Assembly: GCA_012032215.1 (NCBI GenBank)
Contig: JAAURO010000108.1
Span: forward strand, 1 to 6,288
Direction of reading: 5' to 3'
DNA: 6,288 nucleotides
Origin: Limnobacter sp.
GTDB taxonomy: Bacteria; Pseudomonadota; Gammaproteobacteria; Burkholderiales; Burkholderiaceae_B
Shown here piece after piece: positions 1 to 6,272 of the stretch (the first letter of the stretch is position 1; every line of letters starts with the position of its first letter). Under the pieces are notes generated by a model, which made no database searches, was not told the DNA's origin, and saw only the letters and a list, made by a program, of their open reading frames with translations. The position numbers and the translations under genes were made by a program.

Positions 1-111
1 GTGATTTTCCTCCATCAGTTTTCTTTCAAAATTGTTGAGCGACAAATACCCAAGCCCCCTGTGGAGACGTTTCGGGTTGTACCAAGCCTCAATCTAGATA
101 AACAAATGCTC
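1..111 (-). pseudogene. IS3-family transposase C-terminal remnant
   Basis: Read on the minus strand from position 90 down to 1, one open frame of 30 codons gives EAWYNPKRLHRGLGYLSL followed by NNFERKLMEENH. This is the characteristic end of the IS3-family OrfB (DDE integrase-type) transposase, which usually reads (Y)IEAWYN-x-KR-hS-LGY-SP-x-x-FE. Upstream codons in the same frame (111-97, TEHLFI-like) still fit the family, but the codon at 96-94 is TAG where Tyr is usual, and a TGA lies at 120-118. No start and no catalytic D-D-E residues are present, so only the tail survives here. The frame is still open at position 1, so the stop codon and the IS end would lie outside the window. The remnant begins about 20 bases after the adaptor stop codon and has the same orientation. 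It is most likely a decayed insertion-sequence end. Family assignment is confident; the exact left boundary is not. Confidence 0.8.
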
Positions 112-130
112 GGTGCTTCATGTAAATCAC

Positions 131-1162
131 TCACCGCTCCCGCAATCCTTCTTGGCTATACCTCAACAAAGGTGCCATAAAAAACTCAATAATTCGCCTA
201 TGCCCTGTTTGCACTTCAGCGGTTACCGCCATGCCAGGAATCAGCTTTACTTCTTTGCTTTCTACCCAAAGGCTGCTTTTTTTCATGCTTAACCGCATGC
301 CATATAACAGGCCGCGTTTTTCGTCCAGCGTGGCATCGTCTGAAACGGTGTTCACCTGCGCATCAATTACCCCGTATTTGGTAAACGGAAACGTGTGGAT
401 TTTTATTTCGGCCTGCATGCCTTCATGCACAAAACCAATGTCTTTGTTGTCCAAAAAAACCTCTACTTCAAGCTGCTCCTCATTGGGCACAATCAGCATG
501 AGTTGCTGGGCAGCCGTAACCACACCGCCCACCGTGTTAACCGCCAGCTCCTGAACCCGGCCAGCAACAGGCGCATGCAACACCTGTTTGGCATTTAAAT
601 CGCTTGCTTTTACCAGCTCTTCTTGCATGCTTGCCAACTGGCGCTGGTAATCGGTTATTTTGGCCAGTTGTTCGGCCCGGGTTTGCGCCGTCAGCGTGTT
701 GGCCTGTTCCTGTGTTTCCTGCGCCTGGGCATACAATTGCTGCAAACGCTGTTTTTCGGTTTTCAGGTTTTGCGTGGCTTCAATGTATTCTTGTTCTTTG
801 TTCAGGTAATCGATTTCAGAAACAAACTTGTCTGCCAGCAAGCGCTTCATTTTTTCTGCGCGTTGCTGAACAATCGGCAGGGTTTGTTCTAGTTTGGAAA
901 TTTGCGCACGGGTGGCCTCTTGCTCGGCCTGGGTTTTTAGCAATGCACTTTGCAAAGCTCGTTTTTGCGACCAATACTGCTGCCATTGTTGCCAAAGCAA
1001 TTGTTTATCAAGCCCGCTGCTTGCCTGCACATCCACTGGTACCTGTACCTGCAACTGCTCAAACTGCACCGTGCTTTGCGCTTTCAAAGACTGGGCCAGC
1101 AACGCGCTGAAAGCCTGTGCAATGGCCAAATTGCGTTGCAGGGTGTCCAGTTCAACCGACAC
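131..1162 (-). CDS. hlyD: HlyD-type T1SS periplasmic adaptor, C-terminal part (frameshifted)
   Basis: This is the larger part of a membrane-fusion (adaptor) protein that bridges the inner-membrane ABC exporter and a TolC-like outer-membrane channel in type I secretion. Residues about 50-190 of the 343-residue fragment are rich in Gln, Glu, Lys, Ala and Leu, as expected for the long periplasmic coiled-coil hairpin. Residues 194-226 (VLHAPVAGRVQEL...) form the second half of the lipoyl domain. Residues 307-329 (LIPGMAVTAEV...RRIIEFFM) fit the HlyD-family C-terminal signature pattern, and the end (LLRYSQEGLRER) is the usual full C-terminus. The apparent start at 1162 is a GTG with no ribosome binding site. 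It is almost certainly an internal codon of the full gene, because the N-terminal part lies just upstream in another frame (1152-1541). Removing one A from the run at 1168-1171 joins the two as D-Q-S-R-V-S-V-E-L-D and gives 469 residues, close to the 478 of E. coli HlyD. As written, the sequence would not give a working adaptor. Confidence 0.88.
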   Translation of the reverse strand: MSVELDTLQRNLAIAQAFSALLAQSLKAQSTVQFEQLQVQVPVDVQASSGLDKQLLWQQWQQYWSQKRALQSALLKTQAEQEATRAQISKLEQTLPIVQQRAEKMKRLLADKFVSEIDYLNKEQEYIEATQNLKTEKQRLQQLYAQAQETQEQANTLTAQTRAEQLAKITDYQRQLASMQEELVKASDLNAKQVLHAPVAGRVQELAVNTVGGVVTAAQQLMLIVPNEEQLEVEVFLDNKDIGFVHEGMQAEIKIHTFPFTKYGVIDAQVNTVSDDATLDEKRGLLYGMRLSMKKSSLWVESKEVKLIPGMAVTAEVQTGHRRIIEFFMAPLLRYSQEGLRER

Positions 1163-1541
1163 ACGGCTTTTGGTCTGAGGCGGTCAGGGTGTTGTCCAGT
1201 TCAATCAGCGCCTGGCCTTCAGACACGTATTGCCCCTCTTTCACCAAAATGGCTTTCACCACCGATTTTTCATGCGGTTGAATTTGTTTCACGCGCGAAC
1301 TCGGAATAATTTTTCCTTCAGCCGAGGCCACAATATTCACTTTACCCACGCAAGCCCAAATCAGCGCGATCACAAACAGGGTCACCAGAGTCCACATCAT
1401 CCAGCGCGCCAAGGGGTGGGGCGGCGTTGCCTGTATTTCCAAAACAGCAGGTAAAAACTGTGCCAAGTCACGGCTGTGGTTGGCCTCTCCCAGTGTGTCG
1501 CGTTGCTGCCAGGCGTGTTGCAATTTCTTTAGCAGGCTCAT
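1152..1541 (-). CDS. hlyD: HlyD-type T1SS periplasmic adaptor, N-terminal part (frameshifted)
   Basis: This is the N-terminal piece of the same adaptor. Residues 1-46 are cytoplasmic. Residues about 47-65 (WMMWTLVTLFVIALIWACV) form the single inner-membrane anchor. Residues about 66-116 (VNIVASAEGKIIPSS...GQALIELD) are the first lipoyl half-motif typical of HlyD. After ASDQ at 121-124 the frame runs into KPCVG and a TGA, while the homologous continuation appears at once in the next frame. The start ATG at 1541-1539 overlaps the TGA of the ABC transporter gene as ATGA, so translation is probably coupled. A GGAGG (minus strand, 1556-1552) lies 10 nt before the ATG. This coupling and the gene order, ABC protein then adaptor, are those of hlyB-hlyD operons. 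Alone, the fragment would be a membrane anchor with half a lipoyl domain and probably no function. Confidence 0.88.
   Translation of the reverse strand: MSLLKKLQHAWQQRDTLGEANHSRDLAQFLPAVLEIQATPPHPLARWMMWTLVTLFVIALIWACVGKVNIVASAEGKIIPSSRVKQIQPHEKSVVKAILVKEGQYVSEGQALIELDNTLTASDQKPCVG
1168..1171 (-). other. Frameshift site in the adaptor gene (A4 run)
   Basis: On the coding strand the sequence is GAC CAA AAG CCG TGT GTC GGT TGA. Removing one A gives GAC CAA AGC CGT GTG TCG GTT GAA, that is DQSRVSVE, which joins the two adaptor fragments with no gap in family similarity. The A-run is only four long, too short for usual polymerase slippage, and no recoding signal (a strong slippery heptamer with a pseudoknot) is evident. 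A sequencing or assembly indel, or a recent inactivating mutation, are the likely explanations. Confidence 0.75.
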
Positions 1542-3766
1542 GGTTGTGTGCCCTCCGAAGCTGAGCCGGCAGGGCTGGCCAAGGGTTTACTTACTGCATG
1601 CAGGGCAGGGTGATGGTTTTGGTAGCTGTGCAGTTTGGCGTAGTAGCCGTTGCGCTCAAGCAGTTGGTCGTGGGTGCCTTGTTCTACAATGCGGCCTTTT
1701 TCCATAACCACAATGCGGTTGCATTGGCGCACGGTGCTTAAGCGGTGGGCAATCATAAAAACTGTGCGCCCCTTGCAAATGGTGGCCATGTTGTCCTGAA
1801 TAAGCCGCTCTGATTCATAGTCCAAAGCGCTGGTTGCTTCGTCAAAAATCAGAATGCGCGGGTTGTTTATCAGTGCCCGTGCGATGGCAAGTCGTTGGCG
1901 TTGCCCGCCCGACAAATTGCTGCCCTGCTCGCCAATCAGGGTGTCGTAACCATCAGCCAGGTCGCCTATGAATTCGTGAGCACCCGCCATTTTGGCTGCA
2001 GCAAGCACGCGTTGCATGGCAATCGAGGGGTCGGCAATGGCAATGTTTTCTCTCACACTGCGGTTAAACAAAAAGTTTTCTTGCAAAACCACGCCAATCT
2101 GTTTGCGAAGCCAAGTGGTGTCTATGGTGGCAAGGTCTACACCGTCTACCAGCACGCGCCCACCCTCGGGCGTGTAAAGACGTTGCATCAGTTTGGTAAT
2201 GGTGCTTTTGCCTGAGCCAGAACGCCCCACAATTCCCACTACTTCGCCTGGGCGAATATTCAGGTTTATTTCATCCAGAACAATGGGGCCGTCTGTGCGG
2301 TACCTGAAACGCACCCGATCAAGCGTTACCTGGCCCTTAAGCGAGGGCAGTCGAGAGCGGTTCGGATTAAACCCCGGTTCTCTGGGGGCATTTAAAATAT
2401 CGCCTAGGCGTTTTACCGAAATGCCTGCTTCCTGAAAGTCTTGCCACAATTGCACCAGTTTTAAAATAGGGCCGCTTACCCGGCCAGCCAGCATGTTAAA
2501 GGCAATCAGTTGGCCCACAGAAACGGATCCTTCAATTACAAGATGTGCGCCAATCCAGACAATGCCGAGCGTCATGAGTTTGTTTACCAAACCGGCAATC
2601 TGGTTGGCCACGTTGTTCAGGTTTTGACTTCTGAACGAGGCATTTACATAACTGGACAAATGGTCTTCCAGCTTGCGGCGCATTTGCGGTTCTACGGCCA
2701 TGGACTTCACGGTGCCGATGCCGGTAATGGACTCTGTTAAAAAGGCAGTATTGGCTGCGCCATGCTGAAACTTTTCATTCAGCCTTTTTCTTAGAATGGG
2801 TGTAATAAACACAGACAGCAAGGCATAACAGGGAATGGTGGCCAAAACCACCCAGGTTAAGGTGGGGCTGTAATACCACATGACCGCCAGAAAAATAAAT
2901 ACAAAACCCAAATCGATAATCAGCGTGAGTGCTGTGCCGGTAATAAAATTGCGAATAGTGTCCAGCTCGCGCACGCGGGCTACGTTTTGCCCCACTTGCC
3001 GCGATTCAAAATAAGCCAGCGGCAAAGCCATTAAATGGTTGTACAGCCGCGAACCCAGCTCAACATCCACCCGGTTGGTGGTGTGGCTGAACGTGTAGTT
3101 GCGAATGCCGCCCAGCAAGGCCTCAAACACCACCACCGTTACAAAGCCTGTGGCCAGAACGTCTAGGGTGGTAAAACCCCGGTGTACCAGCACCTTGTCC
3201 ATCACCACCTGAAAAAACAATGGCGTAACCAAGGCAAAAAGCTGCAGAAAAAAAGACGCAAGCAGTACTTCGCCAAACAGTTTGCGGTATTTCACCAGCG
3301 AGGGAATAAACCAGGAAATGTCAAAATGCTGCTGAAAACCACTGCCCAAACTTTGGTGGCGTGTAACCGCTACCAGTTGCCCACTCCAGATTTCTTCCAA
3401 GGCTTGCATAGTGATGGTTTTAGGGGCGTTGTCGCGTAAATCGTGCACCAGTGCAGTGGGTTGGTCTGTGTGTTGCGCAGTGGGTTGGTCTGCGTGGAAT
3501 TCGGGTTGCTCGCTGGAAAGCCGGGCAAGAATAAAATAGCTGCCATTTTTGTGCCTGGCAATTGCTGGCAGAACACCTGGTTTTAGCGTGTTTACTGTAA
3601 AAGTAAGCAGTTTTGCTTTCAGGGTGAGCGCTTTGGCAGCGCGCAGTATGTCGGTGTCGCTAAACGGCTTGCCTGGTTCGCCAAACTCATGGGCCAGTTG
3701 CCCCGGCTCGGCAGGCAATTGATGAAACCGTGCAATTGCAACTAGGCAGTGTAATCCAGTGTCCAT
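1538..3766 (-). CDS. hlyB: HlyB-type T1SS ABC transporter/permease-ATPase
   Basis: This 742-residue protein is an inner-membrane exporter that would use ATP to drive an unfolded substrate, normally an RTX protein with an uncleaved C-terminal signal, through an adaptor and a TolC-like channel. Residues 1-135 are a C39-peptidase-like domain. It lacks the peptidase Cys (Thr3 in DTGL) and the catalytic His (Tyr77 in GSYFIL) but keeps an Asp at 109 (HDL), so it should bind rather than cleave the substrate. Residues about 155-445 are the six-helix membrane domain, with stretches such as LFALVTPLFFQVVMDKVLVH that closely match HlyB as I remember it. The ATPase domain has Walker A G514-T522 (GRSGSGKST), Q-loop Gln562, signature LSGGQ 618-622, Walker B ILIFDE 638-643, D-loop SALD 646-649 and switch His674. 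All key ATPase residues are intact. It is longer than E. coli HlyB (707) through a loop insertion near residues 91-106 and an extra C-terminal tail. The ATG at 3766 is the only start candidate after an in-frame TAA seven codons upstream; no good Shine-Dalgarno precedes it. The exact substrate is unknown. Confidence 0.93.
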   Translation of the reverse strand: MDTGLHCLVAIARFHQLPAEPGQLAHEFGEPGKPFSDTDILRAAKALTLKAKLLTFTVNTLKPGVLPAIARHKNGSYFILARLSSEQPEFHADQPTAQHTDQPTALVHDLRDNAPKTITMQALEEIWSGQLVAVTRHQSLGSGFQQHFDISWFIPSLVKYRKLFGEVLLASFFLQLFALVTPLFFQVVMDKVLVHRGFTTLDVLATGFVTVVVFEALLGGIRNYTFSHTTNRVDVELGSRLYNHLMALPLAYFESRQVGQNVARVRELDTIRNFITGTALTLIIDLGFVFIFLAVMWYYSPTLTWVVLATIPCYALLSVFITPILRKRLNEKFQHGAANTAFLTESITGIGTVKSMAVEPQMRRKLEDHLSSYVNASFRSQNLNNVANQIAGLVNKLMTLGIVWIGAHLVIEGSVSVGQLIAFNMLAGRVSGPILKLVQLWQDFQEAGISVKRLGDILNAPREPGFNPNRSRLPSLKGQVTLDRVRFRYRTDGPIVLDEINLNIRPGEVVGIVGRSGSGKSTITKLMQRLYTPEGGRVLVDGVDLATIDTTWLRKQIGVVLQENFLFNRSVRENIAIADPSIAMQRVLAAAKMAGAHEFIGDLADGYDTLIGEQGSNLSGGQRQRLAIARALINNPRILIFDEATSALDYESERLIQDNMATICKGRTVFMIAHRLSTVRQCNRIVVMEKGRIVEQGTHDQLLERNGYYAKLHSYQNHHPALHAVSKPLASPAGSASEGTQP
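3453..3496 (-). repeat. 24-bp in-frame tandem duplication in hlyB
   Basis: On the plus strand the 16-base string GCAGTGGGTTGGTCTG occurs at 3453-3468 and again at 3477-3492, an offset of 24 bases, with further partial match after each copy. In the protein this gives two 8-residue units, HADQPTAQ (91-98) and HTDQPTAL (99-106), in a loop of the C39-like domain. The length is a multiple of three, so the frame is kept. It is probably a slippage or duplication event in a tolerant surface loop. Confidence 0.8.
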
Positions 3767-3949
3767 ATTTTGGCTGGAAGGGCCTTAGGCCGCAAAAGAA
3801 AATGCGTAGTGTAAAGAAACTTTCCGAAGTTGTGAAACTGGGCTACTTAGGTTAATAATTGTGGGTGATGCACTGGAACTTCAAACTTGTAAACAATTCG
3901 GAATGCTTTAGATTGACAATCTGAGGTCACTAGCCCCACCTGCAAATCC
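3767..3949. other. Intergenic region between the hydrolase and hlyB genes
   Basis: These 183 bases separate two genes transcribed in the same (minus) direction. Apart from the candidate promoter at 3808-3836 and a weak 7-bp hairpin at 3908-3924 without a following T-run, I see no reading frame, repeat or RNA gene. The size and the promoter suggest that hlyB-hlyD is transcribed separately from the hydrolase gene. Confidence 0.5.
3808..3836 (-). promoter_or_regulatory. Candidate sigma70 promoter for the hlyB-hlyD operon
   Basis: On the minus strand TTCACA (3836-3831, 5 of 6 matches to the -35 consensus) is followed after exactly 17 bases by TACACT (3813-3808, 4 of 6 matches to the -10 consensus). 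Transcription would begin near 3801, leaving an untranslated leader of about 35 bases before the hlyB ATG at 3766. It is the best match I found between the hydrolase gene and hlyB. This is pattern matching only, with no supporting operator. Confidence 0.4.
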
Positions 3950-4864
3950 TCAAAATCGGCTGTTTGTCTGGGGTTTTTGCAGGCTGTGAATAAATTGCGC
4001 AATAGGCTGAGCGCTGTCGCCCTTAAAAAACAGCAAGGGCGACAACGTGCCTATTAATGAAATGTGATCAGTGCCCTTTACCGTAACCAGTTGCTTGGGC
4101 GTGCTGTTTTGTGCCAAAGCTTTTGCCAGGGCAAAACTGTTGCGCTCTAGACTTACCAGATCGTCGTTTTCTGGGGCCAAAATAAGGGTGTCAATGTTTG
4201 ATTCTTTAACAAAATCAATGGGCTGTGATTTTTCTGGGTAATTGGGGTGGTGAAACACCGGTTTTACTTCAGGCACACGAATGGGGTAAATGTTGTAGGC
4301 ACCTGCCATGCCTATTAAGCCTTGCACCAGGGTTTTTCTGTTCAGGCCTGCGCTGGCAAGCCAGCGGTCGTCCATAGCCAGCATGGCGGCATTGTAAGCC
4401 CCTGCGCTGTGGCCCATCACAACAACCTGATCGGCAGGGCGGTAGGCCTTAAAAGCTTCTTGCCGCGTAAGTTCAAGCACTTTTTTAACGCCTTGTGCGC
4501 TGTCTTCCAGAAACGCAGGGTAAGTGACTTCGGGGTAAAGGCGGTAATTGGGAATGCCCACAATAAAGCCCATAGAGGCCAGTTTTCGGCCTGCAAAGGC
4601 GTATTCGGCTTTGTCGCCCCGATTCCAGCTGCCCCCATAGAAAAACACCACCACCGGGGTACGCTCTTGGCTTAAAGGCGGTTTGTCAGGCAAATACAGA
4701 TCGAGCTTTAATTGTGCGTTTTGACCAAATGGCACATCGGTGATTTCGTGAACATCGTAAATTCGGGATACCGAATTTACCAGTTGAACCGCTGAACAGC
4801 CCCCAATCAGCAACAAGGGTAAAAACTTGATGACCGGGGCCACTGATTTAAGTAAGCTTCTCAT
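3950..4864 (-). CDS. Lipoprotein alpha/beta hydrolase (esterase/lipase-like)
   Basis: This 304-residue protein is a predicted envelope-anchored serine hydrolase; the substrate is unknown, with a carboxylic ester most likely. Residues 1-22 form a lipoprotein signal peptide with lipobox I-G-G-Cys23. Ser24 at +2, not Asp, favours the outer membrane by the E. coli Lol rule. The fold follows the BD-FAE/carboxylesterase-like order: strand and oxyanion-hole motif VVVFFYGGSW (71-80), then PNYRLYPEVTYPAF (105-118), nucleophile elbow GHSAG with Ser153, acid Asp234 or Asp235 in PENDDLV, and His267 in GTDHISL. The triad is therefore complete. The usual HGG of this group is YGG here, which I recall as common in a proteobacterial subgroup annotated simply as alpha/beta hydrolase. 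The ATG at 4864-4862 directly begins the signal peptide; only a weak AGG lies 8 nt before it. It is transcribed divergently from the DUF1329 gene, 106 bp apart. It has no RTX nonapeptide repeats and carries a Sec-type lipoprotein signal, so it is not a likely substrate of the adjacent type I exporter. Confidence 0.85.
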   Translation of the reverse strand: MRSLLKSVAPVIKFLPLLLIGGCSAVQLVNSVSRIYDVHEITDVPFGQNAQLKLDLYLPDKPPLSQERTPVVVFFYGGSWNRGDKAEYAFAGRKLASMGFIVGIPNYRLYPEVTYPAFLEDSAQGVKKVLELTRQEAFKAYRPADQVVVMGHSAGAYNAAMLAMDDRWLASAGLNRKTLVQGLIGMAGAYNIYPIRVPEVKPVFHHPNYPEKSQPIDFVKESNIDTLILAPENDDLVSLERNSFALAKALAQNSTPKQLVTVKGTDHISLIGTLSPLLFFKGDSAQPIAQFIHSLQKPQTNSRF

Positions 4865-4970
4865 AAGGTGTGTGCCTGTTTTGCAGGGCAGTAACTAGTC
4901 AACAATTACAGCAAGTGTAACCCCGTTGCCGATAAAGGGCAGGGCACCATGAATAAACCAAGGAGGCAGC
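4865..4970. promoter_or_regulatory. Divergent intergenic region with 15-bp dyad
   Basis: This 106-bp gap lies between the starts of two divergent genes and must hold promoters for both unless one is read through. I found no strong -35/-10 pair on either strand. A perfect 5-bp inverted repeat TTACA-GCAAG-TGTAA sits at 4906-4920, near the middle. It includes a T-N11-A arrangement like LysR-type regulator sites, and could be an operator acting on both genes. No regulator gene is in the window. The role is a guess from position and symmetry only. Confidence 0.3.
4961..4966 (+). promoter_or_regulatory. Strong ribosome binding site of the DUF1329 gene
   Basis: AGGAGG is a full Shine-Dalgarno core, 4 nt before the ATG at 4971. 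It fixes this start over the out-of-frame ATG at 4949, which has no such site. The other two complete gene starts upstream of the window's minus-strand genes (3766 and 4864) have much weaker sites. Confidence 0.75.
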
Positions 4971-6272
4971 ATGAGACATTTTATCAGGCAGCAGTTGGCA
5001 GCCGCAGCAGTGTTTGGCTTTGTAACGTTAAGTTGTTTGGGCACCCAAGCTGCTTTTGCGGAAGACTTCTCTCGATTGGGCAAAGACTTAACACCGGTGG
5101 GCGCTGAAAAAAGCGGCAACGCAGCAGGCACCATTCCCCCCTGGGAGGGCGGGCTTACCAAACCGCCAGCCGGGTTTGACCGCACCAAGGGTCATATTAA
5201 TCCTTTTGCCTCAGAAAAACCGTTGTACACCATTACCGCAGCCAACATGGCGCAGTACAAAGACAAGCTGGCCGTGGGGCAAATGGAAATTCTGAAACGT
5301 TTTCCCGATTACAGCTTCCATGTATACCCCACCCACCGAACCGCCGCCTTTCGTGACAGTGTGTACAAATATGCCAAAGAAGAGGCGTCAGGTGTAAAAC
5401 TGGTAGATGGTGGGAATGGTGTGGAAGGGGTTGCCAAAAGTAACATTCCTTTCCCGATACCTGTTGAAGGCGTGCAGGTTATCTGGAACCACAACTTCAA
5501 AGATTTGGGTGGATCTATTTTGCGGTATTCGGCCGACTTTCCGGTGCAAACGAATGGCAGTTACACCTTGGGTAAACGCACCGAAACCATTGCGTATGCC
5601 GCGTTTATGGACAACCCCGAACCCAACCGCATTTTTTACTACCTGAACCAGACCACGGCTCCGGCCAATGCTGCGGGTGAAGTCAGCGTGATTCACGAGC
5701 CAATTAACCAGGTGAAAGAACCGCGCCTGGCCTGGCAATACAACCCTGGGCAGCGCCGCGTCATTCGTGCACCAGAACTGGCGTACGATTCGCCCGGGTT
5801 TGGTGCCGATGGCCTGCGGACCAACGACGACTTTAATTCTTTCAACGGCTCACCAGACCGCTACACCTGGAAACTGGTGGGTAAAAAAGAAATGATAGTG
5901 CCCTACAACAACTACAAGCTCACCGACAAAAGTTTGACTTACGATAAAATCCTTCAAAAAAACCACCTGAACCCCGATTTGCTGCGTTACGAGTTACACC
6001 GCGTGTGGGTGGTAGAAGGCACGCTGAAACCCGGTATGCGGCACATTTATTCCAAGCGTGTGTTTTATATGGACGAAGACAGCTGGGCCATTGTGCATGG
6101 CGAGCAATACGATGGCCGCGGTGGTTTGTGGCGCGTGCGCGAATCGTTTGGAACCCAGTTTTACGATGCACCCACCTACGGCCCTGCGGGCGAGGTGATT
6201 TACGACTTGCAGTCGCGCCGCTATCTGGTCAATGCCCTGACCAACGAAGAAAAAGCCCACCGTGTTTGGTGA
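4971..6272 (+). CDS. DUF1329-family exported protein (C-terminus out of frame, continues past edge)
   Basis: The reading frame encodes 433 residues of a DUF1329 protein, a family of periplasmic or outer-membrane proteins related in fold to LolA/LolB-type lipoprotein-sorting proteins and often encoded beside a DUF1302 protein and an RND-type exporter. Its biochemical role is not established. Residues 1-30 are a Sec signal peptide with AFA before Glu31 (signal peptidase I type; Cys22 lies within the hydrophobic core and is not in a good lipobox). The N-terminal block GKDLTPVGAEKSG...GTIPPWEGGL (37-61) and the later RLAWQYNPGQRRV and WAIVHGEQYDGRGGLWRVRE segments are hallmarks of the family. The end is odd: after LTNEE the frame reads KAHRVW and stops at 6270-6272. 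Removing one A from the run at 6250-6254 gives KPTVFGEKYTTG, open to the window edge and in keeping with the family's usual tail before (D)(F/Y)TPAALR. The true gene therefore probably runs beyond 6288. The start is set by the AGGAGG at 4961-4966. Confidence 0.87.
   Translation: MRHFIRQQLAAAAVFGFVTLSCLGTQAAFAEDFSRLGKDLTPVGAEKSGNAAGTIPPWEGGLTKPPAGFDRTKGHINPFASEKPLYTITAANMAQYKDKLAVGQMEILKRFPDYSFHVYPTHRTAAFRDSVYKYAKEEASGVKLVDGGNGVEGVAKSNIPFPIPVEGVQVIWNHNFKDLGGSILRYSADFPVQTNGSYTLGKRTETIAYAAFMDNPEPNRIFYYLNQTTAPANAAGEVSVIHEPINQVKEPRLAWQYNPGQRRVIRAPELAYDSPGFGADGLRTNDDFNSFNGSPDRYTWKLVGKKEMIVPYNNYKLTDKSLTYDKILQKNHLNPDLLRYELHRVWVVEGTLKPGMRHIYSKRVFYMDEDSWAIVHGEQYDGRGGLWRVRESFGTQFYDAPTYGPAGEVIYDLQSRRYLVNALTNEEKAHRVW
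6250..6254 (+). other. Frameshift site near the 3' end of the DUF1329 gene (A5 run)
   Basis: The sequence reads GAA GAA AAA GCC CAC CGT GTT TGG TGA. With one A fewer it reads GAA GAA AAG CCC ACC GTG TTT GGT GAA AAA TAC ACC ACC GGC, open to the last base of the window. The restored residues EEKPTVFGEKYTTG resemble the end of DUF1329 proteins better than EEKAHRVW-stop. A sequencing indel or a late truncating mutation would both explain it. Confidence 0.55.

Noticed and set aside
1160..1171. Programmed ribosomal frameshifting to make full-length HlyD
   Set aside because: The site lacks a convincing slippery heptamer or downstream structure, and HlyD proteins are not known to need recoding; a simple indel is more likely.
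231..1309. Plus-strand open frames across the adaptor gene
   Set aside because: They are antisense to a clear HlyD coding region, have low-complexity Cys- and Ala-rich translations, and show no family motif or ribosome binding site.
3913..3918. Plus-strand TTGACA as a -35 element
   Set aside because: No matching -10 follows at 16-18 bases and no plus-strand gene lies downstream of it.
3908..3924. 7-bp hairpin (TTAGATT-GAC-AATCTGA) just after the hydrolase gene, as a terminator
   Set aside because: The stem is AT-rich with one G-T pair and no T-run follows on the minus strand, so it is not a convincing intrinsic terminator.
4949..4970. ATG at 4949 as a start or leader peptide before the DUF1329 gene
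   Set aside because: It is out of frame with the signal peptide, has no Shine-Dalgarno, and its frame yields no recognisable protein.
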